26,755 nt of DNA from CAZTDD01 sp964612675 (GTDB lineage Bacteria > Hinthialibacterota > Hinthialibacteria > Hinthialibacterales > JAKPRU01): NCBI GenBank assembly GCA_964612675.1, contig CAZTDD010000102.1, positions 1 through 26,755 of the forward strand, read 5' to 3'. Below the pieces are notes generated by a model, which ran no database searches, was not told where the DNA came from, and worked only from the letters and a program-made list of their open reading frames with translations. Position 1 is the stretch's first letter; each line of letters opens with the position of its first letter. A program made the position numbers and the translations under genes. Of this stretch, positions 1 through 7,698 are shown one piece after another.

Positions 1-34
1 CCGGGGGGAGAGGGAACTTACACCGCCAATTTCG

Positions 35-126
35 GACTTTTTGCGACGGCGTCAAGATTAGGGGAGATTCAGAGGGGGTTGACACCTCACTTCCTACATC
101 CCGACGACTTTTTGCGACGGCATCAA
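35..126. repeat. Dispersed intergenic repeat, two tandem-like copies
   Basis: A 21-nt motif beginning GACTTTTTGCGACGGC occurs at 35-55 and again at 106-126, differing by one base (GTCAA against ATCAA at its end). A third copy with one further change lies at 15518-15538. After copy one, the segment 61-82 (G-rich, ending in GGGGGTTGA) is the exact reverse complement of 15403-15424. The shared blocks at two distant intergenic sites show a dispersed repeat family. No coding function is apparent. The rest of 1-300 shows no convincing gene; an upstream in-frame extension of the first gene (from 154) runs through here but looks non-coding. Confidence 0.7.
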
Positions 127-300
127 TCTTGGGGAGGGAAACAGAAGTGAGTTATGACACAGCCTGTCCGCTTGGGGGTGGGAACAGCGCGCAGTTTTTA
201 CTTCAACCCCCACGCTGGACGCTTCGACGTTATATGGGAGAATAGTAAAAGAAGACAAAACGCCGCAAAGTGCGTTCAGGCCGCCATGGAGGTACCGTTG

Positions 301-1185
301 ATGCCAATCCGTTTTTGTCTGTTGTTGTTTGTATTTCAAGTCATAACCCTGGGATACTCGCCAGCCGCCGAGCCGGAGAATCCGATTCGCATGATGAGCT
401 ACAATATTCGATATAACACACCCAACGATGGTGTAAATGCGTGGCCCAATCGAAAGGACCATGTGGCCGAAATGATCGGGGAGCGATATAAAGCCGATTT
501 GGCCGGTTTGCAGGAGGTTCTCAAAGGACAGGTCGAAGATCTAGAGTCTCGGTTGCCTGATTATGGGTGGTTTGGTGTGGGACGGGATGACGGTAAAGAG
601 GAAGGTGAGTTCTGCCCGATCTTCTATCGGAAGGATCGGATGGAGCTTCTGGATCATGGGACCTTTTGGCTATCAGAGACGCCTCAAATTCCGGGATCCC
701 GGGGATGGGATGCCGCGTGTAACCGAGTCGTGACGTGGGGGAAGTTCAAAGACCGTGAGGCCAATCGCATTATTTACCATTTCAACACACATTTCGATCA
801 CCGAGGAAAGACCGCCCGTTTGGAGAGTGCGAAACTCCTCTGGAGAAAGGTGAAACAGATTGCGGGCGAACTGCCGACGGTGGTCACCGGCGATTTCAAT
901 ATGCGCGAATCCTCGGATCCGTACGGTATCATCACTGGAGAAGAGATGTTCGATGATACACGGTCGGACCTGAAAGACGCTCGCTATGCCTCCAAGACGG
1001 ATCATCAGGGGCCCACATCCACATTTACAAACTGGAAGGAAATGGGACCCCCCGAAACGAAGATTGATTACATTTTTGTTCGTAACGGAGTCGACGTATT
1101 GACGCACGAAGTCCTCAAAGATCGTTTCAACGGTTACTATCCTTCCGATCATTTGCCTGTCTTTGCGAAGGTCGGTTTGGACTGA
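301..1185 (+). CDS. Secreted endonuclease/exonuclease/phosphatase family protein
   Basis: A 294-residue protein of the DNase I-like EEP superfamily, metal-dependent phosphodiesterases or phosphatases. The start at 301 has GGAGG at 288-292 with an 8-nt spacer and opens a signal peptide (hydrophobic residues about 5-22, ending near SPAAEP), so export is expected. Hallmarks run in family order: N35 in MSYNIRYNT, E72 in LQEV, H164 in FNTHFDH, D198/N200 in GDFN, D256 in KIDYIFV and D283-H284 in SDHLPV, a complete active site. The nearest relatives are EEP proteins of about 280-300 residues common in Bacteroidetes and Planctomycetes. The substrate cannot be told from sequence; sugar-phosphate, lipid-phosphate or nucleic acid are all possible. 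It sits alone, 100 nt ahead of the sugar transferase gene. Confidence 0.88.
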   Translation: MPIRFCLLLFVFQVITLGYSPAAEPENPIRMMSYNIRYNTPNDGVNAWPNRKDHVAEMIGERYKADLAGLQEVLKGQVEDLESRLPDYGWFGVGRDDGKEEGEFCPIFYRKDRMELLDHGTFWLSETPQIPGSRGWDAACNRVVTWGKFKDREANRIIYHFNTHFDHRGKTARLESAKLLWRKVKQIAGELPTVVTGDFNMRESSDPYGIITGEEMFDDTRSDLKDARYASKTDHQGPTSTFTNWKEMGPPETKIDYIFVRNGVDVLTHEVLKDRFNGYYPSDHLPVFAKVGLD

Positions 1186-1288
1186 TCCGTACAGTTCCAC
1201 GCCAGGCATCTCACGAGACTCCACCGTTCATCGGGTCGTTGTTACCATAATGGGCTGCTCTATTCATGATGGCGATCGGAACTGAGTG

Positions 1289-2818
1289 ATGGATTCGTCT
1301 CGCAAACGAGGTATACCGAAGGGGCCGCTGCACAAGTTTCTGTTGGCGGATTTTCTGGTCGCTGTCATCGCCTTGGTCCTGGCGTTCCTTATCAAATTCA
1401 TCCGCGACCCGGACTGGGTCGATCCGTTCCCCGCCGAGAATTTCCTGTTCATCGTTTACCTGTTTCCGGTCCTTTTTGCGGTCCGGTTTTTCATTCTGCT
1501 GAAATTCCGTCTCTATGATTTTCGGGTTCGGCATACGGTGTTCGACATCGTCTATTTGAGTTTGGGAGCTATTCTGCTGTCGCGTGTGATCGAGGGCTTC
1601 GTTGTTTACTATGTTACGCTGTACTGGTCTCCGCAGCAGTTGGACCTTCAACCGTCGCGTGAGATTCTATTTGTTTGGGATCCGGCCATTCTCTGGCTCG
1701 GGTGTTGCAGCTGGCGGCTTCTGTATCTGCAGAGGCGGCATCGGTGGGCGTATGACAGGACGCGGGTGTTAATCGTCGGGGCGGGCCTGCAAGGCGCTAG
1801 CATACGAAGAGATATATCCGAATACTCGGCTCTCGGCCACGAGGTCATCGGTTTGGTGGATGATGGGATCGACCAGGCACAAGATCCCGACGTGCTGGGG
1901 ACGTTGGACGATGTCGCGTCTCTGGTCGACCAACACGATGTCGACGAGATCATTGTGGCGACAGAACGCGGCGGCAGGGACGATATTCTAAGAATCCTCT
2001 CGAAGTGTTTTGAAAGCGAGGTGCAGGTTCGGCTGTTGCCCGCGCTGTATGAAGTGGCCATCGGACGAGTCGAGATCGGAGAGGTTGCGGGCATTCCACT
2101 CATTGCAGCCAGCCGCGAGCCTCTTACGGATTGGGGGCGATTCTTCAAACGGGCTGAAGATCTTTTTATCGCGGTCTTCGGCGTTCTGTTGATGCTTCCG
2201 TTCTATCCAGTGATTGCGATTTTGATCAAGAGGAGCAGCCCGGGGCCGGTCTTTTATCGTCAACGGCGCGTGGGAAGGAATGAGGTACCATTTACGCTAC
2301 TGAAATTCCGAACAATGTACTGGGATGCGGAAGCCCGCTCCGGGCCTGTGCTTTCTTGGCTGGAAGATCCGCGTGTGACCCCCATCGGAAGAATTCTGCG
2401 GAGACTTCACCTTGACGAACTGCCACAGCTCTTAAACGTTTTGATGGGGCAGATGAGCGTTGTCGGCCCTCGTCCGGAACGTCCGGAATTTGCACAGGAA
2501 TTCAGCGAACGTATTCCCTCCTATCGCCTTCGGTTCTCGGTCCGTCCGGGAATGACCGGACTGGCGCAGATTCACGGTTACTACGACTCGCCGGTCGAAC
2601 ACAAACTTCGCTATGATTTAGCCTATATCAGTAACATGTCGGTGCTCTTGGATCTGAAGATTCTGCTGCGCACTTTGAACGTCACATTAGGCGGCCGAGA
2701 ATTGGTTAGGGAGAAGAACGGTGAATTATCCGATGAAGAGACTACTCGACGCGAACTTGAATCGGGCGGCGGAAGGGCTGAGGGTCCTTGGCGAGTTGGC
2801 GAGATTCGTAATAAATAG
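1289..2818 (+). CDS. Polyprenyl-phosphate sugar-1-phosphate transferase (exopolysaccharide initiation)
   Basis: About 509 residues; start at ATG 1289, or GTG 1286 immediately before it. The N-terminal half has about four hydrophobic segments (residues about 13-34, 50-75, 85-115, 130-150). A Rossmann-like CoA-binding fold follows, with VLIVGAGLQGAS near 158. A fifth membrane helix (about 290-312) leads into the bacterial sugar transferase domain, with FYRQRRVGRNEVPFTLLKFR, LRRLHLDELPQLLNVLMG, MSVVGPRPERPEF and RPGMTGLAQIHG. This is the WcaJ/CpsE type that loads the first sugar phosphate onto undecaprenyl phosphate in the inner membrane. No other polysaccharide gene is nearby, so it is an isolated initiating enzyme here. 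Its last 30 or so residues lie beyond the conserved domain and overlap the next gene in another frame. Confidence 0.92.
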   Translation: MDSSRKRGIPKGPLHKFLLADFLVAVIALVLAFLIKFIRDPDWVDPFPAENFLFIVYLFPVLFAVRFFILLKFRLYDFRVRHTVFDIVYLSLGAILLSRVIEGFVVYYVTLYWSPQQLDLQPSREILFVWDPAILWLGCCSWRLLYLQRRHRWAYDRTRVLIVGAGLQGASIRRDISEYSALGHEVIGLVDDGIDQAQDPDVLGTLDDVASLVDQHDVDEIIVATERGGRDDILRILSKCFESEVQVRLLPALYEVAIGRVEIGEVAGIPLIAASREPLTDWGRFFKRAEDLFIAVFGVLLMLPFYPVIAILIKRSSPGPVFYRQRRVGRNEVPFTLLKFRTMYWDAEARSGPVLSWLEDPRVTPIGRILRRLHLDELPQLLNVLMGQMSVVGPRPERPEFAQEFSERIPSYRLRFSVRPGMTGLAQIHGYYDSPVEHKLRYDLAYISNMSVLLDLKILLRTLNVTLGGRELVREKNGELSDEETTRRELESGGGRAEGPWRVGEIRNK

Positions 2819-3776
2819 CCCGCATCTCGCGGAAACAGCCAGAGACATCCGTCAATCCCTGAACCGGCTTCTGCTTGAACGCCCCGGTGCGTTTCAGCAT
2901 GCAATTGCCGATCGGGACAGTGAGACCGATGTGGGCCGGAAATTCGAAGCCGGGCGTCATCAGAGTCTGGTGGATGTCTGTCGGGCCAATGCGCGTCGGG
3001 CTGAGGAATCGGTCCGGGTTCTTGAAGAGTACCTCCGTTCTGTCAGTGTGAGCGGTGCCGCGTATTTGTCGGATGTGCGATATCGGATTTATAGCCTCGA
3101 GAAAGATCTCACGGATGCGTTGGCCCCCTATGAGATCGAACGAAAGATGGATTTCTCGCTTTACGTTGTGTTGGGACGCGAGCAATCCCGCGGCCGCGAT
3201 TTCATGGAGGTTACTCAGTCGGCCATTGAAGGAGGAGCGGGGGCGATACAGCTCCGTGACAAGGACATGGGAAAACGCGATCTACTGAACTGGGCCTACC
3301 GGCTTCGCGAATTGACCCAAAAACACGGCGTGACATTCATCGTCAACGACCACATCGATATTGCTTTGGCCACCGCTGCGGACGGTGTCCATCTGGGGCA
3401 GGACGATTTTCCGATTCCACAGGCTCGGGAGATCCTGGGACCGACGATGATCGTCGGAGCCAGCACGCATAGCGTGGATCAGGCACTGAAAGCAGAAGAG
3501 GAAGGCGCCTCGTATATCAACGTCGGACCCATCTTTCCCACGGGTACCAAAAAAGGCGGCCATCCGCCGGTCGGACCGGAACTTCTTCGTGCCGTTCTCG
3601 ACAAGGTTTCCATTCCCGTGACGACAATGGGGGGAATCGGTCCGTCCAATATCGACCTTGTTCTCGCCCAGGGGGCTCAGCGGGTCGCTGTGGTCTCGGC
3701 TGTTGTCGGGGCAGAGAATATCCGTGAAGCGGCGGAAGAGCTGAGGAGCAAGATCGATACGGCGAAGGCGACGTGA
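2721..3776 (+). CDS. thiE: ThiD2-ThiE fusion: thiamine-phosphate synthase with N-terminal HMP-P kinase-like domain
   Basis: A 351-residue two-domain protein. Residues 1-130 match the ThiD2-type domain (PF17792 family), which begins with LLDANLNRAAEGLRVLGELA and carries RANARRAEESVRVLEEY; ThiD2 is reported as an alternative hydroxymethylpyrimidine-phosphate kinase. Residues about 145-350 are the ThiE TIM barrel that joins HMP-PP and thiazole phosphate into thiamine phosphate, with AIQLRDKD, FIVNDHIDIALATAADGVHL, GASTHS, YINVGPIFPTGTKKG and TTMGGIG. GTG 2721 is chosen because AGGGAG at 2708-2713 is well spaced; ATG 2733 is the alternative. The gene starts 98 nt inside the sugar transferase frame, so translation is probably coupled. 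No other thiamine gene or TPP riboswitch was seen. Confidence 0.93.
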   Translation: MNYPMKRLLDANLNRAAEGLRVLGELARFVINSPHLAETARDIRQSLNRLLLERPGAFQHAIADRDSETDVGRKFEAGRHQSLVDVCRANARRAEESVRVLEEYLRSVSVSGAAYLSDVRYRIYSLEKDLTDALAPYEIERKMDFSLYVVLGREQSRGRDFMEVTQSAIEGGAGAIQLRDKDMGKRDLLNWAYRLRELTQKHGVTFIVNDHIDIALATAADGVHLGQDDFPIPQAREILGPTMIVGASTHSVDQALKAEEEGASYINVGPIFPTGTKKGGHPPVGPELLRAVLDKVSIPVTTMGGIGPSNIDLVLAQGAQRVAVVSAVVGAENIREAAEELRSKIDTAKAT

Positions 3777-3802
3777 TTTCCATCATGAACGTGTCGGCAT
3801 CG

Positions 3803-3831
3803 TTCAAATAGGCGACGGGTTCCGATATACT
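3803..3831 (+). promoter_or_regulatory. Putative sigma-70-type promoter for the response regulator
   Basis: TTCAAA (3803-3808) and TATACT (3826-3831) are separated by exactly 17 nt and match the consensus at 4/6 and 5/6. Transcription would start near 3838, giving a leader of about 90 nt before ATG 3929. Prediction by eye only. Confidence 0.4.
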
Positions 3832-3928
3832 GCCGGGGCGCCTTGGAGACGCCGGCGAAGTCTGATTTACTCTTTTGCTTGTGAAGTTGAGGTGCGATTC
3901 CTTAGTACAGGATGGAAGGCGTTCCACC

Positions 3929-5308
3929 ATGCCCGAAACGGCACGGATTCTGATCGTTGATGACGAACAGGAGACCATTCACCTCTTGCAGACGCTTCTC
4001 TCGTCGCTCGATGCTGAAATCGATGAGGCCGGCAGCGCCGAAGAGGCACTGCCCATGATTCATCCGGATCGCTATGATCTGCTCCTTACCGATTTGAAGA
4101 TGGATGAAATGGACGGGATTGATCTGATGCGGGAGTCGTTACGGATCGATCCGGACCTAACCATCATCATGATGACCGGTCACGCAACGATCGCTACTGC
4201 TGTAGAAGCAATGCGTGAGGGCGCCTACCACTTTCTTACGAAGCCATTCAATCCCCGGGAAGTCCAGATTTTCGTCGAAAAAGCGCTCGGACAAAGCCGT
4301 CTTCTTTCAGAAAACCGGGCGATGCGGAAACAACTCAGCGAAGCGTACGGCCTGGACCGAATCATCGGGGAAAGCAAAGCGATGCAGGATCTGTTCGCGT
4401 TGATCCGCCGGGTGGCGGACAGCGATAGCACGGTGTTGATTCAGGGCGAGAGTGGAACGGGGAAGGAACTTGTCGCGCAGGCGATCCATTCTCTATCGCC
4501 CCGTTCGCATGAAAACCTGGTCAAAGTGAATTGCCACACCTTGGCGGGCAACATTCTCGAAAGCGAATTGTTCGGCCACACAAAAGGCGCTTTCACCGGT
4601 GCCACCCAGGAACGCCGTGGTCTTTTTGCCGCCGCTCACCGCGGAACCATCCTTTTGGACGAAATCGGGAGCATTTCTCAAGAACTCCAGGCGAAACTTC
4701 TGCGCGTTCTGGAAACCGGCGAAATCCGTCCGGTCGGCGGCGATGAGACGTACACCATTGACACCCGGGTCTTAGCGGCGACCAACCAGGATCTGCGCAA
4801 CGAGGTGTCCGAAGGCCGGTTCCGCGAAGACCTATACTATCGATTGAATGTGATTACTCTGCGGGTTCCTCCTCTCCGGGAACATAAAGAGGACATTCCA
4901 TTTCTCGTACGGCATTTTCTCGGAGAACTTACGAAAGGGAAGAACCTCCCGAAGTTCGAACCGGGATTCCTGGAAGCACTGTCGGCCTATGCATGGCCCG
5001 GTAATGTTCGCCAACTGCGCAGTGCAGTCGAACGGGCCTATCTGCTGAAGGAACGCAATGTGCTCCTCCGAAAGAGTCTCCCGCCCGAGGTACTGGTGCC
5101 GGAGCGCATGGAAACCGGCCAAACGCTGGGAGAGGTCCTGCCGCTTTCACTCGAGGACGGTGAACGGCTGCAGATCGAGAAAGCACTTATGAATACTCAG
5201 GGACATCTGACTCGTGCAGCCGATATTCTCGGAATCTCCAGGCGAACGCTTTACAGCAAAATCCGAAAATACGACATCGACCCGAGAAGCTTGAAGAATA
5301 ATTCCTGA
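3929..5308 (+). CDS. NtrC-family sigma-54-dependent response regulator
   Basis: About 459 residues with three domains. The receiver domain (1-120) has the acidic pair D11-D12, phosphoacceptor D55 (LLLTDLKMDEMDG), T83 and K105. The AAA+ sigma-54 activation domain (about 143-375) has Walker A GESGTGKE (173-180), the sigma-54-contacting GAFTGA loop (220-225), Walker B LLDEIG near 242-247 and FREDLYYRLNV. A Fis-type helix-turn-helix closes the protein (TRAADILGISRRTLYSKI). All catalytic and sigma-54 contact residues are intact, so it should remodel sigma-54 holoenzyme after phosphorylation. ATG 3929 has GGAAGG 9 nt upstream and starts right at the receiver fold; TTG 3875 would add 18 unlikely residues. 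No histidine kinase lies beside it, so it is an orphan regulator with unknown targets. Confidence 0.95.
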   Translation: MPETARILIVDDEQETIHLLQTLLSSLDAEIDEAGSAEEALPMIHPDRYDLLLTDLKMDEMDGIDLMRESLRIDPDLTIIMMTGHATIATAVEAMREGAYHFLTKPFNPREVQIFVEKALGQSRLLSENRAMRKQLSEAYGLDRIIGESKAMQDLFALIRRVADSDSTVLIQGESGTGKELVAQAIHSLSPRSHENLVKVNCHTLAGNILESELFGHTKGAFTGATQERRGLFAAAHRGTILLDEIGSISQELQAKLLRVLETGEIRPVGGDETYTIDTRVLAATNQDLRNEVSEGRFREDLYYRLNVITLRVPPLREHKEDIPFLVRHFLGELTKGKNLPKFEPGFLEALSAYAWPGNVRQLRSAVERAYLLKERNVLLRKSLPPEVLVPERMETGQTLGEVLPLSLEDGERLQIEKALMNTQGHLTRAADILGISRRTLYSKIRKYDIDPRSLKNNS

Positions 5309-5481
5309 CATTCTGTTGCCAGCGTATCATTTTCTGGTCCGCTCCACTTTCCTGGGGGCCCTGTTGAATGGCAGGATCTATCCTCTGCGGTTTCCCTGGT
5401 TCTCCGAGATGCCTAAGCTGATCCAAGGCGGGAAGAAAGTCTGAAACTTCGCAGTTTCGTTCTCCTACGGTTTAAAAATCC

Positions 5482-6156
5482 ATGGTTGACAGCTCTTTAT
5501 CCACGTTATTGTCGTATATGCCGTTTGTTGTACATTTCTGTTTGGCCGTAGCGATTCATGAGTTTGCTCATGCGTTGGTGGCCTCTCGTCGAGGAGACTC
5601 GACTGCGAAAGACCAGGGGCGGCTCACGCTGAATCCTTTCGCCCATTTGGATCCGATGGGGACGCTTTTCCTTCTTTTCGCGGGGGTAGGATGGGGGCGG
5701 CCCGTCCCGATCAATCCATCGAGACTACCAAACCCGAAGCAGGATCAATTGTGGATTTCGTTGGCCGGCCCGTTATCGAATATCCTGTTGGCGACAGTCT
5801 GGGGGATTATCCTGTGGAGTTTGGCGTCAGTCGATCTCTCCGTGTGGCTTGGGGAGTCGGCCCCGTTGGTGGTATCGTGGGCGCTGGGAACTGGAATCCT
5901 GCTGAATATAGCGTTGGCATTATTCAATCTGCTGCCGATCTTTCCTCTGGATGGGGAGAAGGTGGTGGTTGGTCTGCTTCCGGATCGATGGGAGCGGAGG
6001 GTTGTTCAGTTTCGCAATTACGGCGTCATTGTCCTGATTCTTTTCCTGGTCGGCGGCCCAGCCCTCGGTTTCTCTCCGTTCGGCTGGTTTGCAGATCATG
6101 TAATTGATCCGTTTTTTCGCTTTTTGATGCCGGGCGGATTTGAGGTGTACTGGTGA
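5482..6156 (+). CDS. Site-2 protease-like membrane metalloprotease (M50 family)
   Basis: A 224-residue, mostly hydrophobic protein of the short M50 (site-2 protease) type that includes many uncharacterised bacterial proteins next to scpA. The zinc motif HEFAH is at 26-30 inside the first hydrophobic segment. The second metal motif is NLLPIFPLDGEK with D157; most relatives have NPxPPLDG. NPFAHLDPMGTL and WISLAGPLSN are also family features. It would cleave substrates within the inner membrane; the substrate is unknown. Its TGA overlaps the GTG start of scpA by 4 nt, so the two are translationally coupled, an arrangement seen in many phyla. No strong ribosome-binding site is visible before ATG 5482. 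Confidence 0.9.
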   Translation: MVDSSLSTLLSYMPFVVHFCLAVAIHEFAHALVASRRGDSTAKDQGRLTLNPFAHLDPMGTLFLLFAGVGWGRPVPINPSRLPNPKQDQLWISLAGPLSNILLATVWGIILWSLASVDLSVWLGESAPLVVSWALGTGILLNIALALFNLLPIFPLDGEKVVVGLLPDRWERRVVQFRNYGVIVLILFLVGGPALGFSPFGWFADHVIDPFFRFLMPGGFEVYW

Positions 6157-7064
6157 CTGTCGAATCGAACGAGTCTGCGGAAGCGCAACCGCCGGAGGAT
6201 GGGAATTCGGATCACGAGTCCTCCCTGCGGCTGCCTGTTGAGGTGAGTGGATTCAGCGGACCCTTGGATTTGCTTGTCCACTTGATCGCCAAGAAAGAAA
6301 TGGATATTTTCTCCGTTTCTTTGGCGGAGATTACAGACTCCTTTCTTGCAGTGATTCACGACTCGCAGAATCGGGATTTGGACTTGGCCGGTGAGTATCT
6401 TGTATTGGCGGCCACGCTGATTCGGTATAAATCGCGCAGCCTCGTACCCCGCGAGGATGAAGAAGAGGAAGAAGAAGACGAGATCAGCGATGAGCTGTTG
6501 CGTCAGCGTCAACGCGAGTACGAGCGATTCCGGGAAGCCGCTCAGCACTTGCGGGAACGGGAGCAGAAGGTTTCCTCGTTGTTCCCCAGGCTTGGGCCGA
6601 CCGCCGAACAGCCCGAAGAGGTTATCGAGTTCGCCGAGGTCAGTGTTTACGATCTCTATTCGACTTTCAAGCGGATTCTCGAAGAAATCGGGACGTCGGA
6701 GGCACCGGCCATCGCTCCCGAGGAATACTCGGTGGATGAGAAAATGATGGAGATCGAATCTCTCATCCAACACGAGGCGAATCTGTTATTGACGGCGTAT
6801 TTGCGAACCTTGACGTGTCGGCTTGAGGTCATTGTGGTGTTCTTGGCCCTCCTCGAGTTGATACGGCTCAAAATCGTACGGGCTCGGCAAGAAGCTCAAC
6901 ACGGAGAGATTTGGCTTGAGCGGGGGCCCGGTCAGTCGGAGATGTCCGATCGGGAGATTCATGAGATGATAGACGATGATGAGACTGTAGCGGAGCATTC
7001 CGTGCCCGGCGAGGAGGACGATTCCAAATCGGAGAGTGAGAACGATGGAAACAGCGGCTCTTAA
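6153..7064 (+). CDS. scpA: Segregation and condensation protein A (ScpA kleisin)
   Basis: 303 residues. ScpA is the kleisin that bridges SMC heads and, with ScpB, forms the bacterial condensin. The N-terminal block FSGPLDLLVHLIAKKEMDIF (about 34-53) followed by EITDSFLAVI and LAGEYLVLAATLIRYKSRSL is diagnostic. The middle is acidic (a Glu-rich run near 100-110). The C-terminal winged-helix part around VIVVFLALLELIRLKIVRARQ (about 228-248) binds the SMC head. A long acidic, Ser-rich tail (about 260-303) extends past the usual end. It starts at GTG 6153 inside the protease stop codon and overlaps scpB by about 20 nt. No smc gene is in view. Confidence 0.95.
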   Translation: MTVESNESAEAQPPEDGNSDHESSLRLPVEVSGFSGPLDLLVHLIAKKEMDIFSVSLAEITDSFLAVIHDSQNRDLDLAGEYLVLAATLIRYKSRSLVPREDEEEEEEDEISDELLRQRQREYERFREAAQHLREREQKVSSLFPRLGPTAEQPEEVIEFAEVSVYDLYSTFKRILEEIGTSEAPAIAPEEYSVDEKMMEIESLIQHEANLLLTAYLRTLTCRLEVIVVFLALLELIRLKIVRARQEAQHGEIWLERGPGQSEMSDREIHEMIDDDETVAEHSVPGEEDDSKSESENDGNSGS

Positions 7065-7698
7065 GCCGATTATTGAGGCGTTACTGTTTGTATCCGGCGA
7101 TCCGCTACCATTTCGGCGATTGGTCGAGGTGTTGGAGGAAGAGCCGGACGCAATCAAACTGGCTGTAGATGAACTCGCGGTGGATTATGCTGAAAGGCCC
7201 GGTGGGCTTCAACTTCTGGAAGTGGCCGGAGGGTACCAGTTGCGGACGCGTCAGGAGCACGCCGTTTATGTGCGCCGCATGTTGGAAAAGAAGAAAAAAG
7301 TCTCGATCAGCGGACCGGCCCTCGAGACATTAGCCATTATCGCGTACCGTCAGCCGCTTACGCGGGCGGAGATCGAGGCGATTCGGGGCGTCTCGGTCGA
7401 TGGAGTCTTGCGTTCGTTGCTCGACAAGCGTTTGATAAAAGTGGCTGGAGTCAAGGATTTACCGGGAAAGCCGAACCTTTATAGAACGACGAAGGTATTC
7501 CTTGAGTTCTTTGGCCTGAATTCTTTATCGGATCTACCGCCCATTGAAAACCTCGAAGAAACGTTCAGCTCGCAAATCGCCGAACAGCCGCCGCCGGAAG
7601 GCGAGGTCCGAGAGCCCGACGAGGCCGGCGAAGTCCAGCTCGAGTCCTCTGGGACCGACGACAGTGCGGGACAAGACTCCCCTGATCCGACTCAATAA
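7045..7698 (+). CDS. scpB: Segregation and condensation protein B (ScpB)
   Basis: About 217 residues from ATG 7045 (GTG 7036 would add three). ScpB is a two-winged-helix dimer that binds ScpA in the SMC complex. Diagnostic stretches are IIEALLFVSGDPLPFRRL at the N-terminus, VSISGPALETLAIIAYRQPL near 85-105, RAEIEAIRGVSVDGVLRSLL, and PGKPNLYRTTKVFLEFFGL. After about residue 165 the chain becomes an acidic, Gln/Pro-rich tail, like the ScpA tail. The ribosome-binding site GGAGAG lies within the end of scpA. The following gene starts inside this one in another frame. Confidence 0.95.
   Translation: METAALKPIIEALLFVSGDPLPFRRLVEVLEEEPDAIKLAVDELAVDYAERPGGLQLLEVAGGYQLRTRQEHAVYVRRMLEKKKKVSISGPALETLAIIAYRQPLTRAEIEAIRGVSVDGVLRSLLDKRLIKVAGVKDLPGKPNLYRTTKVFLEFFGLNSLSDLPPIENLEETFSSQIAEQPPPEGEVREPDEAGEVQLESSGTDDSAGQDSPDPTQ

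Noticed and set aside
154..300. N-terminal extension of the EEP-family protein back to ATG 154
   Set aside because: The signal peptide and a well-placed GGAGG point to ATG 301; the extension is Arg/Asn-rich and has no homology.
673..1224. Minus-strand open frame of 183 codons
   Set aside because: It is antisense to the active-site-bearing part of the EEP-family gene and shows no family features.
3837..3860. GC-rich imperfect hairpin downstream of the thiamine gene
   Set aside because: It lacks a U-tract and pairs imperfectly. It falls within the leader of the next gene, so a terminator call is not supported.
5443..5458. GAAACT/AGTTTC hairpin as a terminator for the response regulator
   Set aside because: The stem is only 6 bp and AT-containing, and no T-run follows it.
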